A DNA stretch of 64,000 nt from Acidobacteria bacterium SCN 69-37. Its GTDB lineage: Bacteria > Acidobacteriota > Vicinamibacteria > Vicinamibacterales > SCN-69-37. Location of the stretch: contig MEDJ01000020.1 of NCBI GenBank assembly GCA_001724025.1, forward strand, positions 124,001-188,000, written 5' to 3'. Every line of letters begins with the position of its first letter. Positions within the stretch are counted from its first letter, which is position 1. Below, piece by piece: positions 29,236-36,645 of this stretch. The notes below the pieces were generated by a model. The model was given only the letters and a program-made list of their open reading frames with translations, was not told the DNA's origin and searched no databases. The position numbers and the translations under genes were made by a program.

Positions 29236-29964
29236 GTGTCGCCCATCTACGTTCGACCTGAGCGGGAGCAGGCCGAGCACGATCGCCTGATCCGGTTCCT
29301 CCAGGAAAAGTACAGCCACCGGTTCGAGGCCTTGGCCAACCCGGGCGATGAGCGCGTGGCTCCGCTGAAGATCGCGGCCGTGACGCACTTTCCCGACCTG
29401 GTCCTCCACGAAGACAAGCGGCCGGCCGGTGTCGTCGAGATTGAGACCGCCGCCTCGGTCAACAACCTCGAGACGATGGCGAAGTGGGTCCCGTTCTCGA
29501 AGGCGCGTGTCCCGTTCCATCTCTACGTGCCGGTCCAGGGGTACGAGGCGGCGCTACGGCTGGTCGAGGCCCATCGCGTGAAAGCGGCGGAGATCTGGAC
29601 CTATCGGCCGGCCATGGAGGGATTCGACCTCGTCCGGATGTTTGCCGACCCGGCGTTGCAGGAGGTTCGGGCCGCACGCACCGCGGCCGCGAAGGCAGGG
29701 GGCACGAAGGCTGGAACGGCGACGCCCCGGAAGGTGGCGGCCAGGCCGGCGAAGCCGGAACCGCGGACACGGACCAGCAGACCGGCACGGCCGGTCAGAG
29801 CGGTCAAGAAGGCGACCAAGGCGAGCCCGGCGACTCGATCCAAACCGGCGACGGCGAAGTCCGCGGCCAAGCCAGCGGCTGCGAAACGCGTGGTCCGGCC
29901 CGCGCGTGCGGCGACCAAGGCGGCCCGGGGCAAGAAGACAGCCGGCGCCCGCAGGAGCCGGTAG
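29236..29964 (+). CDS. Nuclease-fold-like protein with histone-H1-like basic tail, unknown function
   Basis: This 242-residue protein has two distinct parts. Residues 1-145 look like a small alpha/beta domain. The order FPDLVLHED (P53-D54), then GVVEIETAASVNNLETMAKW (E68, E70), then FHLYVPVQGYEAALRL resembles the PD-(D/E)XK nuclease core, although the usual Lys after the acidic residue is absent. Residues 148-242 are almost entirely Ala, Lys, Arg, Pro and Thr (for example RAVKKATKASPATRSKPATA), like bacterial histone H1 tails that bind DNA. AGGAGG at 29226-29231 supports the GTG start. The next gene begins six bases after its stop. I do not recognise the exact family; catalysis is a guess. 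Confidence 0.75.
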   Translation: MSPIYVRPEREQAEHDRLIRFLQEKYSHRFEALANPGDERVAPLKIAAVTHFPDLVLHEDKRPAGVVEIETAASVNNLETMAKWVPFSKARVPFHLYVPVQGYEAALRLVEAHRVKAAEIWTYRPAMEGFDLVRMFADPALQEVRAARTAAAKAGGTKAGTATPRKVAARPAKPEPRTRTSRPARPVRAVKKATKASPATRSKPATAKSAAKPAAAKRVVRPARAATKAARGKKTAGARRSR

Positions 29965-29970
29965 CTCGTC

Positions 29971-30810
29971 GTGCCCTTCATTCGCTACACGCGCGACAAG
30001 CGCGGCTATGAAACCACCTACGTCATGCACGGGTACCGGCCCGTGCAGGGGCCACAGCGCACGCGTGTGCTGTACCTGTTCCGCTCGCCCTCGCACGTGC
30101 GGATGGGCCGCCGGCCGCTCGACGAGGAAGCGCGCGAGGCGCTCGAGCACACGCATCCCGATTTGAGCTTCGACTGGACGGTGCTCGGTCGCGAGTCCGA
30201 GTCCGTGCGCGTCGTCGAGGACCGCGAGCCGGGCCGCGCCCGGCGTGGCGGCGCGCGCAGTGCCCGTCCGGCGTCGTCGTCAACGTCCGCGGCGGTCGAC
30301 GATCAATCGCCGCTCGGCCGGGCGCTGGGCAGCGAGACGGCTGCCCGGTTCCGGACGCGCTATCGCGATCTGCTCCAGCGGATCGTGCGCCGGGCCCGGA
30401 CGCCGGAAGAACGCGACAGGCTGACGGAGGCGGCGCAGCGTCTCAATCCTGACGACTGGCCGGATGCCGAGGCGATTCGGGCGCACGCGGAGACCATCGA
30501 ACAGGAATGGGACGCGGTGGCGGCCGAGTTGCCAGCACGGCGTCGCGGCCGTCGCGGGGGACGACGCCGGGAGGGCGGGGCAGACACGCCCGGCTCCGAC
30601 GATGGCGCGGATCGCGGGGCAGACGAGGCCGATCCCTCTGACATAATGGCGGGTGAGGGAGACGTTGATGAACGGCAGTACGATCTGGACCCGGCTGATG
30701 CTGATCCTGCTGGCGGTCCTGGCGCTGACGCCGGTGGCGATCGGGCAGGCGCCGACGACAGGGCAGCAGAACACCACGTTCCGGGCGACGACGAATTTCG
30801 TCCGGACTGA
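29971..30810 (+). CDS. Conserved-looking protein of unknown function with long 3' overlap
   Basis: This 279-residue frame begins MPFIRYTRDKRGYETTYVMH, a well-ordered N-terminal domain of about 80 residues (to SFDWTVLGRESESVRV). It continues with an Arg-rich low-complexity linker and a helical stretch (FRTRYRDLLQRIVRRARTPEERDRL to IEQEWDAVAAEL). The last 75 residues are acidic and Ala/Gly/Asp-rich. I recall similar N-termini in acidobacterial unknowns. There is no stop before 30810, so the last 143 bases overlap the next gene in another frame. The N-terminal part is credible; the tail may be incidental. It lies six bases after the nuclease-like gene, probably in one operon. Confidence 0.7.
   Translation: MPFIRYTRDKRGYETTYVMHGYRPVQGPQRTRVLYLFRSPSHVRMGRRPLDEEAREALEHTHPDLSFDWTVLGRESESVRVVEDREPGRARRGGARSARPASSSTSAAVDDQSPLGRALGSETAARFRTRYRDLLQRIVRRARTPEERDRLTEAAQRLNPDDWPDAEAIRAHAETIEQEWDAVAAELPARRRGRRGGRRREGGADTPGSDDGADRGADEADPSDIMAGEGDVDERQYDLDPADADPAGGPGADAGGDRAGADDRAAEHHVPGDDEFRPD
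30642..30647 (+). promoter_or_regulatory. Candidate internal -10 element before the VWFA gene
   Basis: CATAAT lies inside the upstream reading frame, 20 bases before the VWFA start, and a GAGGGAGA ribosome-binding sequence lies between. The gene could be transcribed on its own. No -35 was identified. Confidence 0.3.
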
Positions 30811-32002
30811 CGTCATCGTCAAAGATCGGCAGGAACGATTCGTTCCCGATCTGAAAGTGGACGAATTCCGCGTCTACGAGGACGGCGTGCTGCAGAACAT
30901 CACGCTGTTCACCCCCTGGATTGGCGGCCGCGCTCTGGGCAACCTGGCGTCGGCCAGCAGCGCCGGTCCGGCGGCGCCGGCCGTCGAAGGCCTGATCCTG
31001 CCCACGGTCCGCCCGAAGCAGGATGCCTCGGGCCGCCTGTTCATCATTTTCATCGACGACCTGCACCTGCAGCCGTCTGAGACGCCGCGCGTCAAGGACC
31101 TGCTCAAGAAGGTGCGCGACACCCTGGTGCACGACAACGACCTCGTCGGGTTCGTGTCGACGGGGACGTCGAGCATCCAGATCGATCCGTCCTACGACTA
31201 CGGCCATCGTCGATTCAACGAGGCGATCGAGAAAGTGATGGGATCGGCCCCGAGCGCCGACGAATTCATCGAGGCGGCCTTGACGGAGGGGGCGCAGGGG
31301 CCGCAGCAGGTCCGGTACAACGCACACGTCGCGTTCAAGACCGCATCCGATCTGCTCGATCAGTTGGCACAGGTGACCGAGCGCCGCAAGGCGTTTGTTT
31401 ACGTCAGCGGCGGCTACCACTTCAACCCGTTCGCGGAGTCGCGCCTGGCGAAGATCAAGGAATTCTACAGTGTGCTCGACGAAGGGCTGACCGAGGAAGA
31501 GAGGACGCAGGATCCGTCGCAGACGCAGGACTCGATCCGCGGATCCGAGTTCTACCAGCGCACGGCGTTTTCGACGGCCGATCTGGTCAACGAAGTCGCG
31601 CAATTGACGCGGGCGGCGCAGCGCGCCAACGTGGCGTTCTACACGATCGATCCACGCGGGCTGATTGCGACGGGCACTGACGCCTCGACGCGCGCGCAGA
31701 TTTCCTACGCGGATTTCCGGGATTTCGTGATGACGCAGATCAGCACGCTGCAGGTGCTAGCCGAGGAAACCGGCGGGTTCGCCCTCGTCAACTCGAACGA
31801 CTTCGACGGGGGGATCCGGCGCATCGACTCGGAGACCAGCGACTTCTACCAGATCGGATACGTCTCGAGTAACCCCGATCCGACGAAGCTGCGGCGGTTC
31901 ATCAAGGTCGAGATCACGCGAGCCGGTCTGCAGGAGCCCAATTACCGGTCCGAGTACACGCTGCCGCGGCCCCCGCGCACGAACACCACGAACAACAAGT
32001 AA
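30668..32002 (+). CDS. Secreted VWFA-related acidobacterial domain protein
   Basis: A 444-residue exported protein of a type expanded in Acidobacteriota. The signal peptide is MNGSTIWTRLMLILLAVLAL, ending near AIGQA. A beta-rich region (FVRTDVIVKDRQERFVPDLKVDEFRVYEDG) leads to a von Willebrand A-like fold beginning LFIIFIDDLHLQPSETP, in place of the usual DxSxS metal site. It then has RKAFVYVSGGYHFNPF and NVAFYTIDPRGLIATG, with the C-terminal GGFALVNSNDFDGGIRRI and a final beta-strand region. Its role is unknown; secretion suggests a surface or periplasmic adhesion task. The start codon lies within the upstream reading frame, and GAGGGAGA precedes it. Confidence 0.9.
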   Translation: MNGSTIWTRLMLILLAVLALTPVAIGQAPTTGQQNTTFRATTNFVRTDVIVKDRQERFVPDLKVDEFRVYEDGVLQNITLFTPWIGGRALGNLASASSAGPAAPAVEGLILPTVRPKQDASGRLFIIFIDDLHLQPSETPRVKDLLKKVRDTLVHDNDLVGFVSTGTSSIQIDPSYDYGHRRFNEAIEKVMGSAPSADEFIEAALTEGAQGPQQVRYNAHVAFKTASDLLDQLAQVTERRKAFVYVSGGYHFNPFAESRLAKIKEFYSVLDEGLTEEERTQDPSQTQDSIRGSEFYQRTAFSTADLVNEVAQLTRAAQRANVAFYTIDPRGLIATGTDASTRAQISYADFRDFVMTQISTLQVLAEETGGFALVNSNDFDGGIRRIDSETSDFYQIGYVSSNPDPTKLRRFIKVEITRAGLQEPNYRSEYTLPRPPRTNTTNNK

Positions 32003-32026
32003 GTCGGGCCGCCGAAATCGGCCGGG

Positions 32027-32914
32027 TCAGGCGTCGACAGACGCCTTGACCCGCTCGACCGCTTCCTGCAGGTAGTGGGGGTCCATCTCGATCCCGACGA
32101 AGTCGAGGCCGAGCCGGGCGGCGGCAATGGCCGTCGAGCCCAGGCCCATGAAGGGATCGAGCACCACACCGGCGCGGTCGAGGCCGTGCAGGCGCAGGCA
32201 CTGATCCGGCACGCGGGGCGGGAACGAGGCCGGGTGCGGCCGGTCCCGATCGCGGCTCTGGATGGTGTCGTACGGGATGAACCACGTGTTTCCACGGCAC
32301 CGGAGCCCCTCGCCGGCCGACGCCCACCGCTTGATGTTCGATCGATCCTGATACGGTACGCCGACCGCTCGTCTGTCGAGCCGCGTCCGCCCGCCGGGCG
32401 TGAAGTGGAAGATGAACTCGTGGCAGTCGTTGACGAACCGATCGCTGTTGATCGGCTTGTAGTGGCCCACGGCCACGTCCCTGTCGAGTCCGGCGCCCTG
32501 GCCGGCAGCCTCGCGGTCGATGGCAATCGACTTGACCCAGTGAATGGTGTTCTGGAGCTTGAAGAAGCGGCGTGCGACCTGGGCCACTTCGAGCGGGACC
32601 CACGGGTCCGTCGGCTTGGCCCCGACATTGAGGAAGAGGGACGCCTCGGGCTGCATCACGTGCGAGACGGCGCGCAGCCAGCTGTCGCTCCAGTTCAGGT
32701 AGTCCTTGCGGGGCAGGTCGTCCTGATAGCTCCGGTATTTGATGCCGATGTTGTACGGCGGCGACGTGACCACGGTTCCGATCGAGGCCGGCTCGAGCCG
32801 GGGCAGGACCGTGAGACAGTCGCCGAGGTAGAACCGGAGGGTGGCTCGTCCGACGGTCAACTGCGCGCGGGGGACGAGGGGGAAGGCGTGCGGGGAGACA
32901 AGGGCCAGTGCCAT
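32027..32914 (-). CDS. Orphan site-specific DNA methyltransferase (SPPY type, beta-class order)
   Basis: A 295-residue SAM-dependent DNA amino-methyltransferase. The catalytic motif IV is TSPPYNIGIKYRSY (about residues 50-63) and the SAM-binding motif I comes later, as DPFMGLGSTAIAAARLGLDFVGIEMD (about 250-275). That order defines the beta class. The SPPY variant occurs in both N4-cytosine and N6-adenine enzymes, so the target base is unknown. It has no adjacent restriction endonuclease of a recognised type. It is convergent with the VWFA gene with a 24-base gap. A regulatory CcrM-like role or a solitary modification role are both possible. Confidence 0.9.
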   Translation of the reverse strand: MALALVSPHAFPLVPRAQLTVGRATLRFYLGDCLTVLPRLEPASIGTVVTSPPYNIGIKYRSYQDDLPRKDYLNWSDSWLRAVSHVMQPEASLFLNVGAKPTDPWVPLEVAQVARRFFKLQNTIHWVKSIAIDREAAGQGAGLDRDVAVGHYKPINSDRFVNDCHEFIFHFTPGGRTRLDRRAVGVPYQDRSNIKRWASAGEGLRCRGNTWFIPYDTIQSRDRDRPHPASFPPRVPDQCLRLHGLDRAGVVLDPFMGLGSTAIAAARLGLDFVGIEMDPHYLQEAVERVKASVDA

Positions 32915-32987
32915 CGTGACTGTCTTGTCGGCCGATCGCGCGGCCGAGTACAGGGCCGGCGCGGCCCGCGCGTCCCTGAGCGGGCCG

Positions 32988-33188
32988 TCAGGACGCGCGC
33001 GTGGCGCCGAAGCCGTGCGCGGCGCGCGCGGGACTGATGGGCTGGTTGCGCTGGTGCCCGATGTCGGCGCACGAGACGCCCTTTTCTTCGATGTACTGCA
33101 CCTCGCGCCGGACCGCGATCTCCCAGTAACGCCCGGAGACGCATCCGCATGTCAGCGTCCTGAACCCGAGCAGCCGAACCAGACTCAT
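32988..33188 (-). CDS. Small cysteine-containing protein (66 residues), unknown
   Basis: A short ORF starting MSLVRLLGFRTLTCGCVSGR and including YWEIAVRREVQYIEEKGVSC. Three cysteines (CGC and a later SCAD) and a following His in IGHQRNQPIS could bind a metal, which is inference. A GGGAGAG ribosome-binding sequence precedes the ATG at a good distance. The ordered charge pattern is unlike that of shadow frames, so I think it is real. It lies 73 bases upstream of the methyltransferase gene on the same strand and may be co-transcribed with it. Confidence 0.55.
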   Translation of the reverse strand: MSLVRLLGFRTLTCGCVSGRYWEIAVRREVQYIEEKGVSCADIGHQRNQPISPARAAHGFGATRAS

Positions 33189-33550
33189 CGTGTACTCTCC
33201 CGGCCGCCGGCTATGCAAACGAAGTACCCGTTTGGCGTGGCCGCGCCTGGTCGACGAGTTTGGCGAATCTGCGCCTCAATTGGCGGGTCAAGGGCGTTGG
33301 GTGCGTGGCGCCCCCGCGTTGTCGCAGCGGGTCATCCCGGCCGTTTTGGATCGGCGCGGGCGCGTGTTTGGATTCGTCCCGGCCCGTCGCATGGCCTCTG
33401 GCGTCGTCGGGGTGCCGAGATCCGGGAGCGCGGATTCATGCCGACGACCGGATCGGCCGATGATCGGAACATCCGGACCGTACGGACACCCGTCACGGGT
33501 GGGGCGGCGCGGCGGGACGGTTCCGGCTGCGGATCGCCGGACTGTACCCC
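33189..33550. other. Intergenic region without recognised gene
   Basis: About 360 bases between the small cysteine-containing gene and the promoter of the carboxypeptidase gene. Open frames here have shadow-like composition, and I see no RNA structure or repeat that I can name. Confidence 0.5.
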
Positions 33551-33580
33551 TTGCAGGTCAACAAGTTGAGATGTTACGAT
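33551..33580 (+). promoter_or_regulatory. Candidate promoter for the D,D-carboxypeptidase gene
   Basis: TTGCAG (33551-33556) and TACGAT (33575-33580) are separated by 18 bases, close to the housekeeping sigma consensus. Transcription would start about 75 bases before the proposed start codon. Confidence 0.45.
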
Positions 33581-33655
33581 GCCGCACCGGATTCGCGCGC
33601 TCGCGCGGAGAGCGTCCGGTCCCGACACGCATCGACATCCGTGGTGGAGGCAAGG

Positions 33656-34573
33656 TTGCAAGGAACCCCCCGTTTGAATCTGCGCTGGTCGGCGTGTGGC
33701 CTGGCCTTCGTGCTGGCCTGCGCGCTCCCTGTGTCTGCGATGGCTCAGGTCTCCCGGGAGGTCCAGGCGACGGCCCAGGCGGTCGACGACCTCGTGCCGC
33801 ACATCCGGTCGGCCGCGGCCATCATCTACAACCCGCAGACAGGCGACGTGCTGTGGGAGAACAACTCCCACGACCAGCGATCGATTGCGAGTCTGACAAA
33901 AATCATGACCGCCGTGACATTCGTGGCGGACGATCCCGATCTGTCGCGGGTCGTGGTCGTGCAGCGGGCCGACGTCACCCGCGCCTCGGTCACCTACCTG
34001 CGCGCGGGCGAACAGGTGACGCTGGGGAACGTGCTGCGGCTGACGCTGATCGCCTCGGACAACGCGGCGGCCCGGGTCCTGGCGCGTGTCTCGCCCGGCA
34101 GCACCGCGGCGTTCATCGGACGGATGAACGAGACGGCCCTGGCCATGGGGCTGACCAACACGCACTACGCGGATCCGTCGGGCCTGGACGCCCGGAACGT
34201 GTCGACGGCGTACGACCTCTCGCACCTGATCGCGTACGCGACGTCGCATCCCACGCTCGGGCCGATCATGCGCTCGAGCGATGCCACGATTAAGTCCGGC
34301 AAGCGCACGTTCCGGATCCGGAACACGAACCGGCTGCTCGGCACCGACGTCGACGTCGTGGGCGGCAAGACCGGCTTCATCAGCAAGGCCGGTTATTGCC
34401 TGGCCACGCTGCTCCAGGTGCCGCAGGGCTCGCAACTGGCGGTCGTCGTCCTGGGCGCGGCCAACAGTGCGCTGCGCTTTGCCGAGGCCCGCAACCTGTT
34501 CAACTGGGCCGTCGTGCGCACGACCGGCCTGCTGACGGGCGTCCCGCCAGTCGATCTCGCGTCGCGGCCCTAG
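33656..34573 (+). CDS. Serine-type D-alanyl-D-alanine carboxypeptidase (peptidase S11)
   Basis: This 305-residue penicillin-binding-protein family enzyme trims peptidoglycan stem peptides in the periplasm. The three active-site motifs are intact: SIASLTKIM (SxxK), ASDNAAARV (SxN) and VVGGKTGFISKAGYC (KTG). A signal peptide, LNLRWSACGLAFVLACALPV, ends near AMAQ. There is no C-terminal PBP5 beta domain or membrane anchor, so it is shorter than PBP5. I place the start at TTG 33656, five bases after GGAGG (33646-33650). TTG at 33674 is an alternative, and the frame stays open to 33551. Confidence 0.9.
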   Translation: MQGTPRLNLRWSACGLAFVLACALPVSAMAQVSREVQATAQAVDDLVPHIRSAAAIIYNPQTGDVLWENNSHDQRSIASLTKIMTAVTFVADDPDLSRVVVVQRADVTRASVTYLRAGEQVTLGNVLRLTLIASDNAAARVLARVSPGSTAAFIGRMNETALAMGLTNTHYADPSGLDARNVSTAYDLSHLIAYATSHPTLGPIMRSSDATIKSGKRTFRIRNTNRLLGTDVDVVGGKTGFISKAGYCLATLLQVPQGSQLAVVVLGAANSALRFAEARNLFNWAVVRTTGLLTGVPPVDLASRP

Positions 34574-34593
34574 CGCCGGCTCGCCTCGAATCG

Positions 34594-34620
34594 GGGGTTG
34601 CTCTGCTGCCGGGCAACCCC
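34594..34620 (+). terminator. Hairpin after the carboxypeptidase gene
   Basis: GGGGTTGC and GCAACCCC (34613-34620) form an eight-base stem around an 11-base loop. Only a weak TTAG follows. It lies between the carboxypeptidase and glycogen synthase genes and may attenuate read-through. Confidence 0.4.
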
Positions 34621-34656
34621 TTAGACTGACCGCCCGTGCGCGGATCGTCCCGTCGA

Positions 34657-36150
34657 ATGTCTCCTCTGCACATCCTGATGGTGGCCTCGGAAGCGTGGCC
34701 CTGGGCGAAAACCGGTGGCCTGGCCGACGTGGTCGCGGCCCTGCCGGAAGCGCTCGCACGGCTGGGGCACCGCGTGACCACGGTCCTGCCGCGCTATCGC
34801 GGTGTTGACGTGGCCGGTGCCGCGTCGGTGACGCGGACGATCGCGATTGGTTCGGTGCGTCACGATGTGGACCTGCACGTCCTTGCGGTGGGCGAGCGGC
34901 AGCGCGTCGTATTCGTCGACGTGCCGGCGCTGTTCGACAGGCCCGGCATCTACGGCTTGGGGCCGGGGGAGTTCGACGACAACGCCGAGCGCTACGCCGT
35001 GCTCGCGGCCGCCGCGCTCGAGCATGCCACGCGTGATCGGACCTGGCCTGCCGTCGATGTGATTCACGCGCATGACTGGCAGGCAGGGCTTGCGCCGGTC
35101 CTGGTCCGGACCGACGAGCGCTATCGCGAACGATTCGCGCAGGCCGGACTCGTGATGACGATCCACAACCTGGCGTATCAGGGGACGTTCGATCGCGAGG
35201 TCGTGCCGCGGTTCGGGCTGCCCTGGTCGGCGTTCCGCATCGACACCGGCGAGTTCTGGGGACGCTTCAGTTTCCTGAAGGCGGCTGTCACGGCCGCCGA
35301 TCTCGTCACGACCGTCAGTCCGCAGTATGCGCGCGAGACCCTCACACCCGAATTCGGCGTCGGGTTCGACGGGGTGCTCGGAACCGTGGGCGATCGGTAT
35401 GTCGGCATCCTGAACGGGATCGACACGGATCTCTGGGATCCGGCCAGCGATCCGCATCTGCCCGCGTCGTTCCGCGCCGGGGATCTGGCCGGCAAGCTCG
35501 CCTGCAAGCGGGCCGTCCTCGAGCGTTTCAACCTGCCCGTCGGTGACGACGCGCTGGCGCGGCCACTGGTGGCGATGGTCAGCCGCCTAGTATCGCAGAA
35601 GGGCCTGGGACTCGTCCTGGACGCGGCCGATGAACTGGCGGATCTCGACGCGACCTGGGTGTTCGTCGGGACGGGGGAGTTGCAGTACGAAGACGGCCTC
35701 CGCGCGCTGGCGGCCCGGTATCCGGCGCGAATCGGCGTGCACATCGGCTTCGATGAGCCGCTGGCTCATCTGGTGGAGGCCGGAGCGGACATGTTCCTGA
35801 TGCCCTCGGTCTTCGAGCCTTGCGGCCTGAACCAGATGTACAGCCTCCGCTATGGCACCGTGCCGATGGTCACGGCCGTGGGCGGGCTCGACGACACGGT
35901 GCAGCCTTACACCGCGCGCGCCCGGCACGCCAACGGCTTCAAGTTCCGCGACCAGTCGGTCCCAACGCTCATCCGGACCCTGACGCAGGCCATCCGGCTG
36001 TATCACGACAAGGACATCTGGGTGCCGCTCATGGAGCGGGGCATGAGGGCCGAACACTCATGGCAGACGTCCGCCCGGGAATATGTCAGAGTGTACAGAC
36101 GTGCCCGGCAGCTGGCCCCCGTCCGTGGGAGCGGCTGGCGGGCCGTGTGA
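34657..36150 (+). CDS. glgA: Glycogen synthase (ADP-glucose type) GlgA
   Basis: This cytoplasmic GT5 glucosyltransferase extends alpha-1,4-glucan from ADP-glucose. The 497 residues fit the family. The nucleotide-sugar-binding motif KTGGLADV lies at about residues 19-26 after the typical start MSPLHILMVASEAWPWA. VIHAHDWQAGLAPV, MTIHNLAYQGTF, VGILNGIDTDLWDP, AMVSRLVSQKGLGLV and MFLMPSVFEPCGLNQMYSLRYGTVPMV are all present in order. A GTG at 34636 would add seven residues but lacks support. No other glycogen gene is adjacent. The gene ends 18 bases before trxA. Confidence 0.96.
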   Translation: MSPLHILMVASEAWPWAKTGGLADVVAALPEALARLGHRVTTVLPRYRGVDVAGAASVTRTIAIGSVRHDVDLHVLAVGERQRVVFVDVPALFDRPGIYGLGPGEFDDNAERYAVLAAAALEHATRDRTWPAVDVIHAHDWQAGLAPVLVRTDERYRERFAQAGLVMTIHNLAYQGTFDREVVPRFGLPWSAFRIDTGEFWGRFSFLKAAVTAADLVTTVSPQYARETLTPEFGVGFDGVLGTVGDRYVGILNGIDTDLWDPASDPHLPASFRAGDLAGKLACKRAVLERFNLPVGDDALARPLVAMVSRLVSQKGLGLVLDAADELADLDATWVFVGTGELQYEDGLRALAARYPARIGVHIGFDEPLAHLVEAGADMFLMPSVFEPCGLNQMYSLRYGTVPMVTAVGGLDDTVQPYTARARHANGFKFRDQSVPTLIRTLTQAIRLYHDKDIWVPLMERGMRAEHSWQTSAREYVRVYRRARQLAPVRGSGWRAV

Positions 36151-36168
36151 AAGGATAAAAGACACGCA

Positions 36169-36498
36169 ATGGCATCCGAACACACCCTGACGTTCACCGA
36201 TGGCAACTTCGACAGCGATGTGCTGAAGGCGTCGACCCCCGTCCTGGTCGACTTCTGGGCGGAATGGTGCGGCCCCTGCCGTGCGCTGGCGCCGGCCATC
36301 ACCGCCGTCGCCGAAGACTACGTGGGCAAGATCAGCGTCGGCAAGCTGAACGTCGACGACAACCCGGCCATCACGCAGAAATATTTCGTTCGCGGCATCC
36401 CGACCGTCATTCTCTTCAAGAACGGTGAAGTCGTCGACCAGGTGGTCGGGCTCGTGGACAAGAGCGCGCTCAAGCAGATGGTCGACAAGCACCTGTAA
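36169..36498 (+). CDS. trxA: Thioredoxin
   Basis: This 109-residue cytoplasmic disulfide reductase has the canonical active site WCGPC in VLVDFWAEWCGPCRALAPAI (about residues 25-44). The conserved cis-proline lies in YFVRGIPTVILFKNGEVVDQVVG. It begins MASEHTLTFTDGNFDSDVL, and AAGGATAAA precedes the ATG. It lies between glgA and trxB on the same strand. Trx and its reductase are thus neighbours but are separated by a palindromic repeat of about 120 bases. Confidence 0.97.
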   Translation: MASEHTLTFTDGNFDSDVLKASTPVLVDFWAEWCGPCRALAPAITAVAEDYVGKISVGKLNVDDNPAITQKYFVRGIPTVILFKNGEVVDQVVGLVDKSALKQMVDKHL

Positions 36499-36502
36499 GA
36501 GC

Positions 36503-36625
36503 AACTGAGAAGTTGGAAGTTCGAAGTTAGAAGTGCGGAAAATCCAGAAGGCCGGACTTCGAAGTTCGAACTTCTGACTTCTGAGTTCCCGAAACCTCCA
36601 ACTTCTGACTTCCAACTTCTCAGTT
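36503..36625. repeat. Palindromic AAGTT/AACTT repeat element between trxA and trxB
   Basis: AACTGAGAAGTTGGAAGT at 36503-36520 has a perfect 18-base inverted copy at 36608-36625. The interior is filled with further variants of GAAGTTxGAAGT and ACTTCTGACTTC in both orientations, including CGAAGTTCGAAC. The element is distinctly AT-richer than its surroundings and could form a long imperfect hairpin. Confidence 0.85.
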
Positions 36626-36645
36626 CATCTTCGTTCTCTCCTCCC

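Noticed and set aside
36503-36625. CRISPR-like repeat array
   Set aside because: The repeats are short, imperfect, in both orientations and without regular unique spacers. It is a palindromic element, not CRISPR.
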